Assembly: GCA_023231475.1 (NCBI GenBank) | Contig: JALJEE010001557.1 | Span: forward strand, 1-64,000 | Length of the DNA: 64,000 nt | Direction of reading: 5' to 3' | Origin: Seison nebaliae | Lineage: Eukaryota > Rotifera > Pararotatoria > Seisonacea > Seisonidae | In this document: positions 1-12,411 of the stretch, in pieces | Numbering within the stretch: the first letter of the stretch is position 1 | Layout: the number at the start of each line of letters is the position of its first letter | Made by a program: the position numbers and the translations under genes | Notes under the pieces: generated by a model | Database searches by the model: none | Seen by the model: only the letters and a program-made list of their open reading frames with translations | Told to the model about the DNA's origin: nothing

Positions 1-162
1 ACTTTGATGAAAGGTATCAAATAGATAATTCGATCCATTCTCTTCAATATCCTCAAAATTACTCTGTTTTATAAAAATGTTTTTCAAAATCTTCTTAAAT
101 ATTACTCGCTCTTCCAAATTGATTTCATCCATTCCTCTTATCACTTTGGACTCACGGATCAT
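1..162 (-). CDS. 5' part of an unidentified protein, cut by the window edge
   Basis: From an ATG at 162 the minus strand is open for 54 codons up to the left edge of the window. The peptide begins MIRESKVIRGMDEINLEERV and is mixed charged and hydrophobic, without low complexity, which is unlike random AT-rich sequence. The start lies 178 bases downstream of the ATP synthase delta stop on the same strand, so the two could share transcription. I do not recognise the family. The region upstream of the ATG stays open for several codons, so the true start could lie in another exon. Confidence is modest because only 54 codons are visible. Confidence 0.35.
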   Translation of the reverse strand, partial: MIRESKVIRGMDEINLEERVIFKKILKNIFIKQSNFEDIEENGSNYLFDTFHQS

Positions 163-340
163 AATCACAGCACTAATTCTCACAGTAATTTTCAGTATAA
201 AAAGTGTAAATTTAATTTAGATTTAAATGAAATTTTAAGAAAAAAAACAGTTTTTAATTTTCTTAATCAATTTCTAAAAATTCGAATATTTCCAACATAA
301 TAATATTGATCATTATTAAAATAGATAAAATGAAATAAGT

Positions 341-844
341 TTAATTTCCAGATTGAATAGCTCGAATGACAGCTTCAGCACATTCCACCGAAATTTGTGC
401 TTCCGTCTTTTTATATTCGTTAGTGGAAGGTGAATCGGTTGATGATGTCAATGCCGATTGTGATTCCTTCAATTGCTTCTGAGCTTCTGTCATGTCCAAT
501 TGATCTAATGTGACAGCTTCCTCTGCCAACACTTGAACTGATGAATCGTCATTGATGGCAAGCGAACCAGAAGAGACGAAATATTTTTTTACATTTCCAT
601 CATTCTCTGTCACGGCCACCACTCCTGGTTTAAGGACCCCTAGAGATGGTACGTGTTCCGCTAAAATACCCAAATGTCCTGCGACTGTGGGAACGTCAAT
701 TTGTTTGACGATGGCGTCAGAATAGAGAACGGTGGAAGGAGAAGCAAAAGTCAATTTCATTTCACTTGCCATTGCAAATTGACTAGTTGTAATTCCACGT
801 TTTGTCAAATTACGAAGTGCAGTTCTTGAGATGGTGGAGAACAT
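341..844 (-). CDS. ATP5F1D: ATP synthase F1 subunit delta, mitochondrial (167 aa)
   Basis: Intronless reading frame of 167 codons. It encodes the mitochondrial F1 delta subunit (homologue of bacterial epsilon), part of the central stalk that rotates inside F1 and couples proton flow to ATP synthesis. Residues 1 to about 25 are rich in R, S, T and K with no acids, as in a matrix-targeting presequence (MFSTISRTALRNLTKRG). The beta-sandwich domain follows, with the family signature around VDVPTVAGHLGILAEHVPSL-type sequence and the VSSG segment near residue 90. A C-terminal helical part (about 110-165) carries the conserved hairpin. Length matches animal orthologues (about 160-170 aa). The start is the first ATG and is the only one that keeps the presequence. 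The gene is divergent from the HADHB gene, with a 358-base shared upstream region. Confidence 0.95.
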   Translation of the reverse strand: MFSTISRTALRNLTKRGITTSQFAMASEMKLTFASPSTVLYSDAIVKQIDVPTVAGHLGILAEHVPSLGVLKPGVVAVTENDGNVKKYFVSSGSLAINDDSSVQVLAEEAVTLDQLDMTEAQKQLKESQSALTSSTDSPSTNEYKKTEAQISVECAEAVIRAIQSGN

Positions 845-1202
845 GATAAAGAAAATATGTTTATTTTATACAAAATTTTCTAATGTGATCAAAAAGAAAA
901 ATTTGGAATTAAACAAAATTTTGATATTTTTTTAAAAAATTAAATTGCAGTGAAAGAAGTAATTTTAAGCTGTTCTTTCTAATTTGAATTTGGAAGGAAT
1001 TCACATTTACAATTGAAATATATTGAAAAGTCTTATCTCTCATTGAATCATGAGGAGTGGGGGAGAAAGTATCATGTTAAATTTTATTTGAACTATAATA
1101 AAGTTTTTTTTTCATTTATCTCCGTAACTTTTTTAATTTTTAAATTAATTAATATTTATTAAATTCTCATTTTAATTAGAATAAAAAATTATTGTGGAAA
1201 TT
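845..1202. other. intergenic region between divergent ATP5F1D and HADHB
   Basis: 358 AT-rich bases separate two divergently transcribed mitochondrial-protein genes. No open frame of note, RNA gene or repeat is visible. It presumably holds both promoters; the shared location could allow coordinated expression, but no recognisable element supports this. Confidence 0.5.
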
Positions 1203-2865
1203 ATGTCATTCTTTTCAAAGAATTGTGTGAGACATGTATCGTCCGCAGCAAGTTAGAAATTGATGAAAGATTTTAAGAATTTTAATTTTTGTAAAAGATA
1301 AATTGAATTTGACTCGTCGAATGAAAGATGTTGTTTTGATCGATGGTGTGAGAACTCCATTTCTGGTGGCAGGTACTGATTATAAGAATATGATCGCTCA
1401 TGATCTTGCACATTCATCTCTCGTGTTAATATTTTTTTGGAATTTCATTCTTCCATGAAGAATTTCAGTGCTTTGAAAGAGAAAATTCCATTTCCGTTAG
1501 AAGAGATCGATCATGCCGTTTACGGATGTGTCATGATGGAATTCATTACCAGTAATATTGCTAGAGAAGTTTAATTTAAATTTTACGAATTATTTTTATG
1601 ATTCGATTCTATATATTCGAAGGCTATGTTATCAGCTGGTTATCCGGAGAAGATCTCCGCTCATACTATCACTCAAGCTTGTATCTCTTCCAATCAATGT
1701 TCTGCCACTGCTATATCGATGATTGCAAGTGATCAAGCTGATACAGTTGTAGTAGGTGGAGTTGATTTTATGTCAGACGTACCAATTCGATTCAATAGAA
1801 AGATGAGACAATTAATGTTATCGTTAAATAAAGCGAAATCGGGAAATGCCAAATTTAGTGTAATCTCCAAAATGTTGTCACCAAAAGTTTGGTCACCTGA
1901 ACTCCCAGGAATTGCTGATTTTACTAGTGGAGAAATTATGGGACATTATGCTGATAGATTATGCGCCGCTTTCAATGTATCACAAGCGGAACAAGATGAA
2001 TTCGCTAATCGATCACATACGAAAGCATTTGAAGCGACGAAAAATGGTCATTTAACTGACGTTTTCCCAATGTATGTTGAAGGTGGAAAAGATGCAATTT
2101 CTACTGATAACGGTATCAGAATTACTCCAATAGAGAAATTGAACAAAATTCGACCGGCTTTCATCAAACCACATGGAACTGTTACTGCAGGAAATTCTTC
2201 ATTTTTAACTGACGGAGCTTCGGCCGCTTTGATTATGTCGGAAGAGAAAGCGAAACAATTAAATGTTAAATGTAAAGCATATTTGAGAGATTATATGTTT
2301 TATTCATGCAATCCTAACGACGAACTATTATTAGGGTTTCCATTCAATTCCATCAATATTCCATTGAAATTCTCCTTTTTTTCAGACCTGCAGTTGTAAT
2401 TCCAAGATTGTTGAAGAAGATTGGTGCAACATTAAGTGATATCGATGTTTTTGAAATTCATGAAGCATTTGCTGTTAAGAATATTCTTTATCAATTTTTC
2501 ACTTCAAATTCCATTGGAAAATTTAGGGACAAATTCTTGCAAATTTGAAAGCGATGTCTAGTGACAAATTCGCTCAACGACGTTTGGGAACGAGTAAAAA
2601 TGTTGGAGAAGTACCAATGGAAAAATTGAATACATGGGGTGGATCTTTAGCTCTTGGTTAAATGCTCAAAATTCCTTTTTCAAAGAAAAATTATTTCAAA
2701 AAAATTTTTTTTTCAGGTCATCCTTTTGCCGCGACTGGTACTCGATTAATAACAATGGCTGCTAATCGACTACATCAAGAAGATAAGAAATATGCATTAG
2801 TTGCTGCTTGTGCTGCTGGTGGACAAGCAGTTGCTATGTTAATCGAACGTCATCCTGACTATTAA
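1203..2865 (+). CDS. HADHB: trifunctional enzyme subunit beta / 3-ketoacyl-CoA thiolase, mitochondrial (453 aa)
   Basis: Seven exons: 1203-1251, 1298-1422, 1461-1568, 1623-2335, 2386-2473, 2527-2656, 2717-2865. All join in frame to a 453-aa protein that aligns along its length with animal HADHB, the thiolase of the beta-oxidation trifunctional complex that cleaves 3-ketoacyl-CoA to acetyl-CoA. The first exon gives a basic, serine-rich matrix presequence ([16 protein letters not shown]); starting at 1321 would lose it. Thiolase landmarks: nucleophilic Cys114 in ACISSNQ, the HEAF histidine motif (end of exon 5), [17 protein letters not shown], and the second active cysteine in CAAGGQ near the C-terminus. 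Introns are 38-60 bases; the 38-base one (1423-1460) starts GTG and has an AAG acceptor, so its ends are the least certain. Possible AATAAA-like polyadenylation signals follow the stop. Confidence 0.92.
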
Positions 2866-3842
2866 ATTATTTAAATAAATATTTTCTATGATATTTTAAC
2901 GGAACAAATAAATTTTTCAGTTGTCGCTTAACATTTTTGTGTGATAACTAACAATTAATTCATATATATACATATATATATGTATATATATATATTCATA
3001 TAGATAACGTTGTAAGAATTTGGAAAATTAAGAAAGAAGAAATTTTTAAATTAGTGATAAAAGAGAAGAAGGAATCTTTATGTTGTATAATAATAATAAG
3101 TTTTATGACGTGTAATTTCGATTAAATGATCAAATAAAATTAAATGAAATTTGTGTTTGTTAAAGGAAATTAAAACGAGGGAACGAGTTGAGATGAAACA
3201 CGGAGAGACAAATAATAAATGGATCTTTGAAACGGATGGTGAGATGGATGCAAATGAATGAATTTCATTAAAATAATAACATTTCAAATTGTTAAATGAT
3301 AATAAATATTTTTCATCCACCAAAACATTAAGATAAGATTTAAATTTCCAATAAATATATATGTGAACCGAAAGAAAAAAAAATTGACACCGACAAAACG
3401 ATTCAATTTTAATAGAGAGGAAATTATTTGGAGAATTCTCAAAAGAATTCTTTCGTTGCATGAGAAACAAACGATGAGAAGATGACGATATTTTTCCATT
3501 CAATTCATTTATGATGGAAATGAAGGTTATGGAATAGATTGCAAGGAAAACGGATAAATAGAGGATAAATAGAAGATAAATAATTTAAATAAATAAACAA
3601 ACCTCTCCATCGTTCAGTCAATCACATTTTGACAGATTCGACGAAAATGGAGAAGGTTTGAAAAAAAATCCTGATAATTCATGGAATTGATCATGATTTT
3701 AGAAAATAAGTTAATAATGTGACAGAAGTACATCAATCGATTATTGATTAGGTGTTGATCGATAATTGCATGATAGAATCGAATCCGTTATGGATAACGA
3801 ATATTTTTCAATATCGATATATCTGTACGAATGTTTATAAAT

Positions 3843-3902
3843 GTATGTGTTTGTGTGTGTTTGTGTGTGCATGTGTGTGTGTATATGAGTGTTTGTGTGT
3901 GA
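3843..3902. repeat. TG-rich microsatellite
   Basis: Imperfect run of TG dinucleotides with occasional TTTG and CATG interruptions. It produces spurious His/Thr-rich open frames on the minus strand. Confidence 0.85.
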
Positions 3903-4040
3903 CTTTGAATGACATTGGAGAAGGAAGGAGAAAATTTTGACAATATAAAAGAACCGGTCAATCACTTGATATGTTTCTGGACATATTTTGTGGTAAATGA
4001 ATGAAGGAAAGAAATGAATTAAAACAAATTCAGATATTCA

Positions 4041-4072
4041 ATCGATTAATTGATTGATTGATTGATTGATAA
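4041..4072. repeat. ATTG tetranucleotide repeat
   Basis: About six tandem copies of GATT/ATTG directly visible in the 3' flank of the Musashi-family gene. Confidence 0.8.
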
Positions 4073-4488
4073 TTGTTTGTCAATTTGAGTTTTTGATTAA
4101 ATCTTCATTGGAATCATGATTTATTTTTTCGATCGAATATAATTTGTTTTATTTCATCACCAATTTTTCCAACCACACGATGATCATATCGAGTAGTTTG
4201 AGGAGAAAATGAATTGCCCGACAAAATCATCAAGAAGCAGAAGGAGAGAATTGAGAAAATCGAATTGCTTCAAAGATTTTTTGGAAAAAGAAGAAAGTTA
4301 AATATGAAATAGTGATTTCTCAGAACATGCATAATCGTTCGAATTCCATCTCGTTTCAGGAAATCACTGGCAACTTGATGAGACGAAATAAGTAACTGAT
4401 TACTTGGAGAAGATTTCCTAATTGAACTTGTTAGTTAGAGCATTGGAATCAGTTTCTCGCCCAAAATCTTTTTGGAAATATTTTTTTC

Positions 4489-4506
4489 GTAATAAAATTT
4501 TATTAC
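4489..4506. terminator. 18-bp perfect palindrome with AATAAA on both strands
   Basis: The sequence GTAATAAAATTTTATTAC reads the same on both strands and holds a canonical polyadenylation hexamer in each direction. It lies between the convergent HADHB (+) and Musashi-family (-) genes, 367 bases beyond the Musashi stop, so it is a plausible bidirectional polyadenylation site. AATAAA is common in such AT-rich DNA, so function is inference. Confidence 0.3.
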
Positions 4507-4872
4507 AACACACAACTTTTAATTGATTGTTCACCGGTGCCATTTTTATGATGATTATGATGATGATGATGATGATAATAATAATGTTGTTAATTTTTGT
4601 TGTTTTTCGTTAATTATCATTATAAGGAAAATTATTTTTTCTTTCTCACATTGATTTGTTTTTGTATACGAATATATATATATATATATAAATATATATT
4701 CATTTAATTCATTTATGTAGAATTATTTATACATACAGTTATTATTGTGTTTGTATGCATGTGTGTGGATGTGGTGCAGTTTGATGGATATAAGAAAAGA
4801 AAAAGGATAAAGAAAATTCCATCAATAATAAAGTCATTCAACTCGGAAATTCGGAGAGGAGAAAAAGAAAAT

Positions 4873-7106
4873 TTATTTTTTCTTTCGATATCTTGTCGAT
4901 TCGAGAGAGGATTTATTTGGAGGGGAATTTTTATTGATCGATTTCTTATTATTCTTTCCAATCATTTGATCACTTTTCATTTTGTTAATGGATTTCGTTG
5001 TTGTTGTTGTTGTCGGTTTGTTTTCTTTCGTAGCCATTTTCTTTGTACCATTTTCATGAATTTTTGGTGTTGATGTCGATGAAATTAGATTGTTGTTAGT
5101 TGATTCGGATTTGTTGGAGATGTCGGTTGTGAGATTTGAATTAGGAATATTGGGAGATTTCAACGGCGTATCATTCGCCATATTCGAATTAAGAACATTT
5201 GAAAAATTATGATAATCGCCAGCAGTAGTAGTGATGATGTAAGCGTTGGATGTTGTGATCAATTGATCCAATGGAATATTTCCACATTGACTATTGACAA
5301 CGATTTTACCCGTTGGAATTTCTGCTTTAGAAATATTTTCCGTTAGAGTCGATGGGAATTGTTCATGCTCTTCACTCGTCGAACTGAGAAAACTGATTTG
5401 ATTCTTGAAATTCTGAGTTGTTTGAGATTGATTCAGATCACCGATGGAGAAAGCGAAAGCGTTCGGATCATAATCTGGACTGAGATCATTCATCGATTCC
5501 TGTCCCGAATGATGAGAACCATAAAAGAAATATGGATAGACATATGGAGATGAGAAGAATTCCATTGAATTTTCTGCTATTGGTGTGGATTCAACTCCAA
5601 TATCTTTTATTCCATTATTAGCAGGAACTTCGATTGAATTATCTTTCATTATCGCCGAGGAACATATTCCATTGAGTTGTGGAGGATCTTGTGAGAGTGG
5701 CGATGTAGATCCGGTTGAACAATCAGATTTCTTCAATGTAACTGACGTTACTAATAATTGTGGTTGTGACATGGCAGTGGTAGTGAGTTGAGAGATGGTA
5801 TTGGATGGTGGGAGAATGGATGATGATGATGATGATGATGATGATGTGGATAATGTGGGAAATTCTATTTCGCTATGTGAATGATTAATTATTCCATTCT
5901 CATATTGTTCCATTCCTTCGTTACTACTGCTGATTTCGTTTGATGACGTTCGATTATCATTCGTGTCATTGGAAGACGTTGGCATACCATCAGATGAATC
6001 GGATGCAATCTCTTTCGGTCCTACACCTCTTCCTCCTTCTGTCAATTTGGTTGGTGTCATTATCACTGGTCCTGATATCTTTTGCGAATATTGAATTTGT
6101 TCCATCTCTTGTTGTGTTGGTGTTGATACCAATTGTTGTTGTTGTTGTTGTTGTAAATTGGCTTGTTGTTGTGGTACAGTTAGTGGTGGTTGTTGTTGTT
6201 GTTGATTTAACATAATGGCTGATGGATCGATGATAGTTTCTGGTTGAACATATGAATAATATGGATTCAAATTGAAATTATAAATCATATTCTGTTTCTG
6301 AACATGCTGATGGATCTGATATTCCAAATCATGAAGATGTTTTTCGATTACAGCTCGATTCATATTGTCAGTGATCAATGAAAAGAATTGTTGCTGTTGT
6401 TGTTGTTGTTGTTGGGATTGGGTTGTAGTTGTCGTTTGCATAGAATTTCCGTTGTAGGATGACATGGTGTCTGGTATGGCGGATGTGGATAGATGTGATG
6501 GTGGCGGTTGTTGAGAGACAAGTGAAGGGAAATTCTTATTATACAGCGATTCAGCTGTCGTGACACATTTCCTCGCATTATGTCCATACAGATAATGCGT
6601 TTGTCCACAATTATTTATTAATTTAATATTATTATCATTTTCCCCTTTTACATGTATCGGTTGTTGAGATGATGGCTGTGATGGTGGTGGTTGTGATGGT
6701 GGTATCTGATGATGGACATTTGGTGGATCGGTCAAATTATACGATTGACTAAACTTACCATCACATTGATCCTTCTTTATTGGCATGGTTAAATTATAAA
6801 GATCTTGACCATTCATATTCTGAGGTTGTTGTTGTTGTTGTTGTTGGAGATATAATTGATTTGTTGTCAATTCTTGGGTGGTGGAGGGTAGTATTGGTGG
6901 TGGTGGTTGATGATGATGATGATGATGATGTGGGAGATATAATTGTTGATCCAAATTCTGTTGATACATTAGAGAATTATAATTATTTTGTCGAAGTGGA
7001 TCGATGAGAGGATCATATTGTTTCTTATTCTTATTCTTCTTTCGATTATTCTCATTTGTTGGAGTGTTACTATTCGGATGGGAAATAAATGATGTTTTAT
7101 CTTTCA

Positions 7107-7191
<85 letters not shown>

Positions 7192-8748
7192 GGTTGTTGT
7201 AATAGCAATGTTGTTGGATGATGATAGATTATGATAATTTTGTTGATTCATTAACATATTATTATTAAATAAAATTTGTGCTAAATATTCTTGTGGCAAC
7301 GTATTAATGAAGGGATAGAAATTATTTGACATTAATGGCGTTCCCGTCCCACTTTGTTCCGTCAAATAATTTTGATTAATATTATGTTGTTGATGTGTTT
7401 GTTGTTGTTGTTGCGGATGTTGATTATGATGATGATGATGATGAATTTGATGTTGTTGTTGTTGTTGGGGTGGTTGATGAGGATATTGATGATGGAGATG
7501 TTGTTGCGTAGATGGTTTCCTTCTATCTATCATCTTCTTCTTTAAAGAATTACCAGTCGAATTATTTGTCAATAAAGTGGTAGTGGAAGGTGTTTGTTGA
7601 ATGGGTATCATTGATGGTGTGGGTAATGTTGTATTGATGATTGATGGATTATTTTGATTCGTCACATTACTAATTATGTTCGTGTTATTGTTATTATTGA
7701 TAGTTGTTGTTCCAATCGTTGTTGGAGTGAGTATCAGATTATTTGATGGATTAGAAGGAATTTGTCGAGATTTCTCCAATTCTGCACGACCCGTTGCCAT
7801 TTGTTGTGCATACATGAATTCTTTCGGTTGTGCCTTCTTACATTCAACATGTTTCCCTCCAATTTCGTGATAACGATGTTTGCATATACTATCCGCCTGT
7901 TGTTCATTTTCCATCGTTACGAAACCGAATCCTCGATGTCGTTGTGTCTGTTTGTCGTAGAGGAGCATCGCTTCTACGATTGTTCCGAATTGGGAGAAAT
8001 GTTTACGAAGATCATCCTCCGTTGTCGACGACGACAATCCTCCAACAAATATTTTCTTCGTTTTCGTCACTTCCTTCGGATTCCGTTGTCGAGGAAATGC
8101 TGGTTTCGGATCAATCGTCTTATCATCAATCATATGTTTCTCGATCGGTTTACCTTTCGGATCATCTTTCCTTTCACCTTTCAATACTCGTTTAACACTT
8201 TTCGCATGTTTGAAAATGATGAATCCAAATCCTCTCGATCGTTGTGTAACAGCGTCTTTCATAATCGTACATTCTTGCACCGAACCGAATTGACGGAAAT
8301 ATTGAAGTAATCGAGTGGGAGTCGTTTGCCAACTCAAACCTCCGACGAATATTTTCCGTTTGAAAACATCTCTCATTTGTGGAGTCATATTCTCAAAATC
8401 ATCATTATCACTATCTTCATCATCACTCGAATCATCATCATCATCATCATCATCATATTCTCCATCATCCTCATCTTCGTCACTCTCATCATCTTTTTCT
8501 TCACCATTTTCTATTTGTAATTCAATCTTATTCTCTCCACCATCATCATCATTATCACCATCATCGGTATTATCGAAATCATTGATTAAATTCTCGTTAT
8601 TCTCACAATTTTTCTCATCACAATCGTCATTCGTTCTCATCGATTCCATCAAATTCATTTTCTTTTCATTCATCGAACAATTCTCATTCACGTCATTGCA
8701 ACTTGATGTCGTATCTGATTCACTGATCGAAACCTTCGCAGTAACCAT
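4873..8748 (-). CDS. Musashi-family RNA-binding protein with two RRMs and a giant low-complexity tail (1,291 aa)
   Basis: One uninterrupted 1,291-codon frame. After an acidic N-terminal region (residues 1-120, with D/E runs) come two RRMs: RRM1 about 131-215 (RNP2 KIFVGGL at 131, RNP1 RGFGFIIF at 171) and RRM2 about 231-305 (KIFVGGL at 231, RGFGFVTM at 271). The linker KTIDPK.AFPR and the post-RRM2 motif VECKKAQPKE are typical of Musashi, which binds UAG-containing 3' UTRs and controls translation in neural and stem cells. RRM1 carries an extra charged stretch of roughly nine residues near 190-205. The remaining 980 residues are Q-, N-, H-, S- and T-rich, with a long poly-Asn tract encoded by an ATT/AAT repeat at about 7108-7192. 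Musashi proteins are usually 350-450 aa, so the tail is exceptional. Start: first ATG; an upstream 5' UTR intron cannot be excluded. Could also be named DAZAP/hnRNP-A-like, but the linkers favour Musashi. Confidence 0.88.
7108..7192. repeat. ATT trinucleotide repeat coding a long poly-asparagine tract
   Basis: A pure ATT run on the plus strand, read as AAT codons (Asn) in the Musashi-family gene. Its purity suggests that length varies between individuals. The opposite strand gives a false poly-leucine open frame. Confidence 0.9.
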
Positions 8749-11700
8749 GGTAACCGTAAGTTGATTTTAATAATTCTCTTTTTCTTTATGATCACACGTA
8801 AAACATGAAGGAATTGTCGTTCGTCTTCTTGTTCTCTTTGGAGTTATTCTCCCAAAATAATTGATTGTTCCCTTTCCCGTCGATGTTGAGATGATATCAA
8901 ATCATTTCATGAGTTTCATCATTTCATCTCGGATTACTATCTCAGAAAATCGACTTTTATTTTATTCTCCCCAACTAAAAGAAATTCCAATTAAAATAAA
9001 CGGAAATAAATGAAAGGAAATTGTCTCTAAATAAATCTTTCGTGTCCCACACCAGAAAAAGAAGAAAAAATTAAGAAAAGTTATTAGATATTAAATATTA
9101 ACTATTACGCATTAGATCCGTATTAGGAGAAAATCATAGAAATAAGAAGAAATCGAACAGAAAGAAAAAGATAAAGAAAACGACGTTTCAACATTAACAT
9201 ATTATCAAATTCCATTAAACGATGACCTCTGAACTTCTCGATTGAAATTCGATTTTCCCTTCTCTCCTCAAAATGTTCAATGAGAAACTTGATGTCAATT
9301 TCAAGTAGGTCAAACTTCACTTCTCCTCAAAAGATGATGATGATGATGATGAAGAAGAAATTTGAAAATAAATCACATACACACATATAACCACACGTAT
9401 ATATATGGGAATATCAGTAGGAAATAATCAGAACACAAAATTATTTTCATTTCTCAAATTTTTTCTCAAATGGAAACAAGTTGTTCCAACACCAAACCGA
9501 TTTGTTGACAAATTTCGACAATTATGTCTCTAATTGTTTAACGATCCACACTGAAGTTACTTCACTTCAGAAAATATTAAAATTCTTATTTCGTCTTTCC
9601 TTCTTCTACGTCGTTCCGCTCTGTTTACGTAAAAGGGAAATGTCAAGGATCTGTTTACCATCAACATAACCGCCACTAGTACCTATCGACATTGTCGTCT
9701 TAAAAATGATTAAATTCTATTTATTTTATCCATCCATCCGCATAACTTTCTCCTCACATATCTTATCGTTCTCCACTCCACACAAGGAATTGGAGAAAGG
9801 AGTTACTTCTAGTACATAGTCTCATTCGGCACAAAGAACGCCCACTATTCTACTACTACGAAGTTTTGATCGCCTCGCAAAAGAAACATATCTGTCATCT
9901 CCGCCAATTATTAAAAATTCCTTTAAATAAATGTAAATGGATGAATGGATGAACTGACAGATCAACTGACGATGGATGAATGAATAGATGGATGAGATGA
10001 ATGAATGAATGTAAATACAGATAGAATTCTTATGGAGAGCAAATAATATGAAAATGAGAGAAATGTTTTGTGTCTTAACAAATTTCTTCCTTTTTTTCGC
10101 CTCTATCTCTTATATCTTTTATCATCATCAACATTTTTTTTTAATTGATCCACTACTTCTTCATGATTCTCTCTCTGGACCTTGATCTCTGATATGTTCT
10201 CTTTCATTCTCTTCAAACATTGATTTCCATCCAGTCCTCACACCATCATCATCACCATCGCCATTATTATTAATATTATTATTATTATTGGCTGATATTC
10301 AAGTACTATCTCTTCACACTAATTTTCTTTTAATTCAGAAAGAAGAAATTGTTGAGAGAAATATGTGGAAGAAGCAGTTAGAAATTATCGTGTCTATTCA
10401 TTCCATCTCACTTCCATCATCCAATTACTTCAAGAATGTTAGACAATCATCTAGGAAGAAAACGTAAAGATAATATCGATTGAGAACAGGATTCTTATAT
10501 AAGATTTCTACTTGGCAATCTCATCATCATCACGAATAATCTCAGAAATCTCAAAGGAATTTCCTTTTTTTTCATGGAAGAAAGATTTCTTTGTCGATGA
10601 ATTCACATTGAGAGAAATAAATAAAGATTGTCTACTTTGTCCTATCGATAATACACAATCGATTCGAATGAAAATGTGATGTAATGATAAAGGAAGAAAA
10701 ATTTTCTTCTCAATACGGAAAGTTACGGACATTATTGTACTATAGAAAATTCTACAATTCGACGTATATGGGAACTGTTTTTTTTTTTTGTTTCTAATAC
10801 CATTCTTTTCTTATGATCAATTATTATCGTTATATTTATTCTAACAACAGATACGTAGAAAAGAAAATATATATTTTCTTTATTTCTCTATTACCATCAT
10901 CATCACCATCATCATCAATCTCTTGTGTGTGTATGTGTGAAGAGAGTAGTATTAGATGAAGAGTGTTAATTTTTATTTGTTATTAAATATTCTCTTTCCA
11001 GAAAATAACCGAATGATGAACTTCCTGATTCAGTGAAATGACTGCTCAAAGTGTTATGGAATTCTGGTGGCAGGAGGAGAAGTAAAATCGAAATAGTTAC
11101 ATAGTTAGAAAGAATAGAGAAGAATAAATTTCAAATTTTTTCTAATTCAAATAAATAAATGAAAGCAAAATTTTAAAGAGGATTTTAAGCGATTTCTTCA
11201 ACTATATCAATTTGAGAATTCAATTAGATTCTAGTGAAATCATCAAATCGAACGTATTGAAAGAAAACACAATAATTTCGATTCATCTTTCAATCATCAC
11301 CCATCCACATGGAGATGATGACGGAAACGGATGAAGAAGAAAAAATTTTCATAAAATTATTAAATGTTTTCTCATATTTTATCCGAATGAAATTTGGAAC
11401 ATCTCTCCCATTATTATATTTGTTCTCATGTGATTAATAATAATAAGCACACATCACATACATACCCAAAATTCAAATCGTTCTCCCTCATAAGTCACAT
11501 CTTTTGATTTGAAATCACCATCTATAACGAAGCGAAAAAAATCTCGAAAATTGGTGTAATATTATATCTCCTTTTAGTTTCATTTCCTTCCTCTTTCAAC
11601 GAACAACGAACAACAACAAGAACAACATGTGAGAAAATGAAAATAAAAATTATTTTATCAAAATTTTCACTCCGTTATGGAGACTCAACTTTGTATTGCA

Positions 11701-11808
11701 AACGATTATTGGCATAATGACTAAATAGGATCGAGAAGAATTAGAATTGAATGGAAAGAGTATTGACTTATTTCTATTAGAGGAATGCTTACTCGAAAAC
11801 AGAATGAG

Positions 11809-11836
11809 ATGGATGGATGGATGAATGGATGGATGG
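11809..11836. repeat. ATGG/GATG tetranucleotide repeat
   Basis: Seven near-perfect tandem GATG units with one GAATG variant. Confidence 0.8.
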
Positions 11837-12380
11837 TGAAAATGGAGACCGAAGAGGAATTAAGTTGTAGGAACAAATAGAAATAAAATGATGCATGTTT
11901 TCTCCTAATCGAAAATGAGAGTATAAGAAAACATGCGATATAGCAGAGAACTTACTTTTGTCAATGTAGTTGTATTGTTACTTCCCTAATTATTTATATT
12001 ATTTGAATGAAATCACATTTCATTTCGTCTTGAAAATGTCGGTTGACCTTCCAACCAAATTTCCTCTCACAAATTACTGGAATAATAAGCACTTCACATA
12101 TATTGCCTGATTGTTTTTTTTTTTTTTTTTTTGAAAGAAATAATTCCCTCAAATATCATCTGTTTTACATTTGTGTATGATTTATTACATTTGATGATCA
12201 AAACTACAATTCGATTGCATAACACATTCGCTTCCTCACTCTACCCATAAACTTCACGCAAAATCGCTAATAGGAATGAACTCTTCTCTCACATGTAATA
12301 ATCAAATGGCGAGAAGAAAGAACAACTATTTTTATCTACAATGACTTATTACCATTTGCGTATGCAAACATTAAACCTTC

Positions 12381-12411
12381 CCAACAACAACAACAACAAC
12401 AACAACAACAC
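12381..12411. repeat. AAC trinucleotide repeat
   Basis: About nine tandem AAC units in non-coding DNA. The minus-strand open frame it creates (poly-Val) is spurious. Confidence 0.85.

Larger units (their letters stand above)
2866..4872. other. intergenic region between convergent HADHB and Musashi genes, with simple repeats
   Basis: About 2 kb holding the 3' ends of two convergent genes. It contains an AT dinucleotide tract (about 2958-3000), a TG-rich tract (3843-3902), ATTG repeats (4041-4072), a GAT/AAT run (4548-4586), another TA tract (4669-4701), and an 18-base palindrome carrying AATAAA on both strands (4489-4506). Short open frames here translate simple repeats (for example His-Thr runs) and show no coding character. 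The long 3' region next to Musashi is likely its 3' UTR, at least in part. Confidence 0.5.

Noticed and set aside
3741-3965. Two opposing 60-75-codon frames rich in His/Thr and Cys/Val
   Set aside because: Both are translations of a TG-rich microsatellite, with no coding character outside it.
7004-7234. Plus-strand frame with a long poly-leucine run
   Set aside because: It is the antisense of the AAT/ATT repeat that codes poly-Asn in the Musashi-type gene; other antisense Ser-, Val- and His-rich frames at 5.9-8.8 kb have the same origin.
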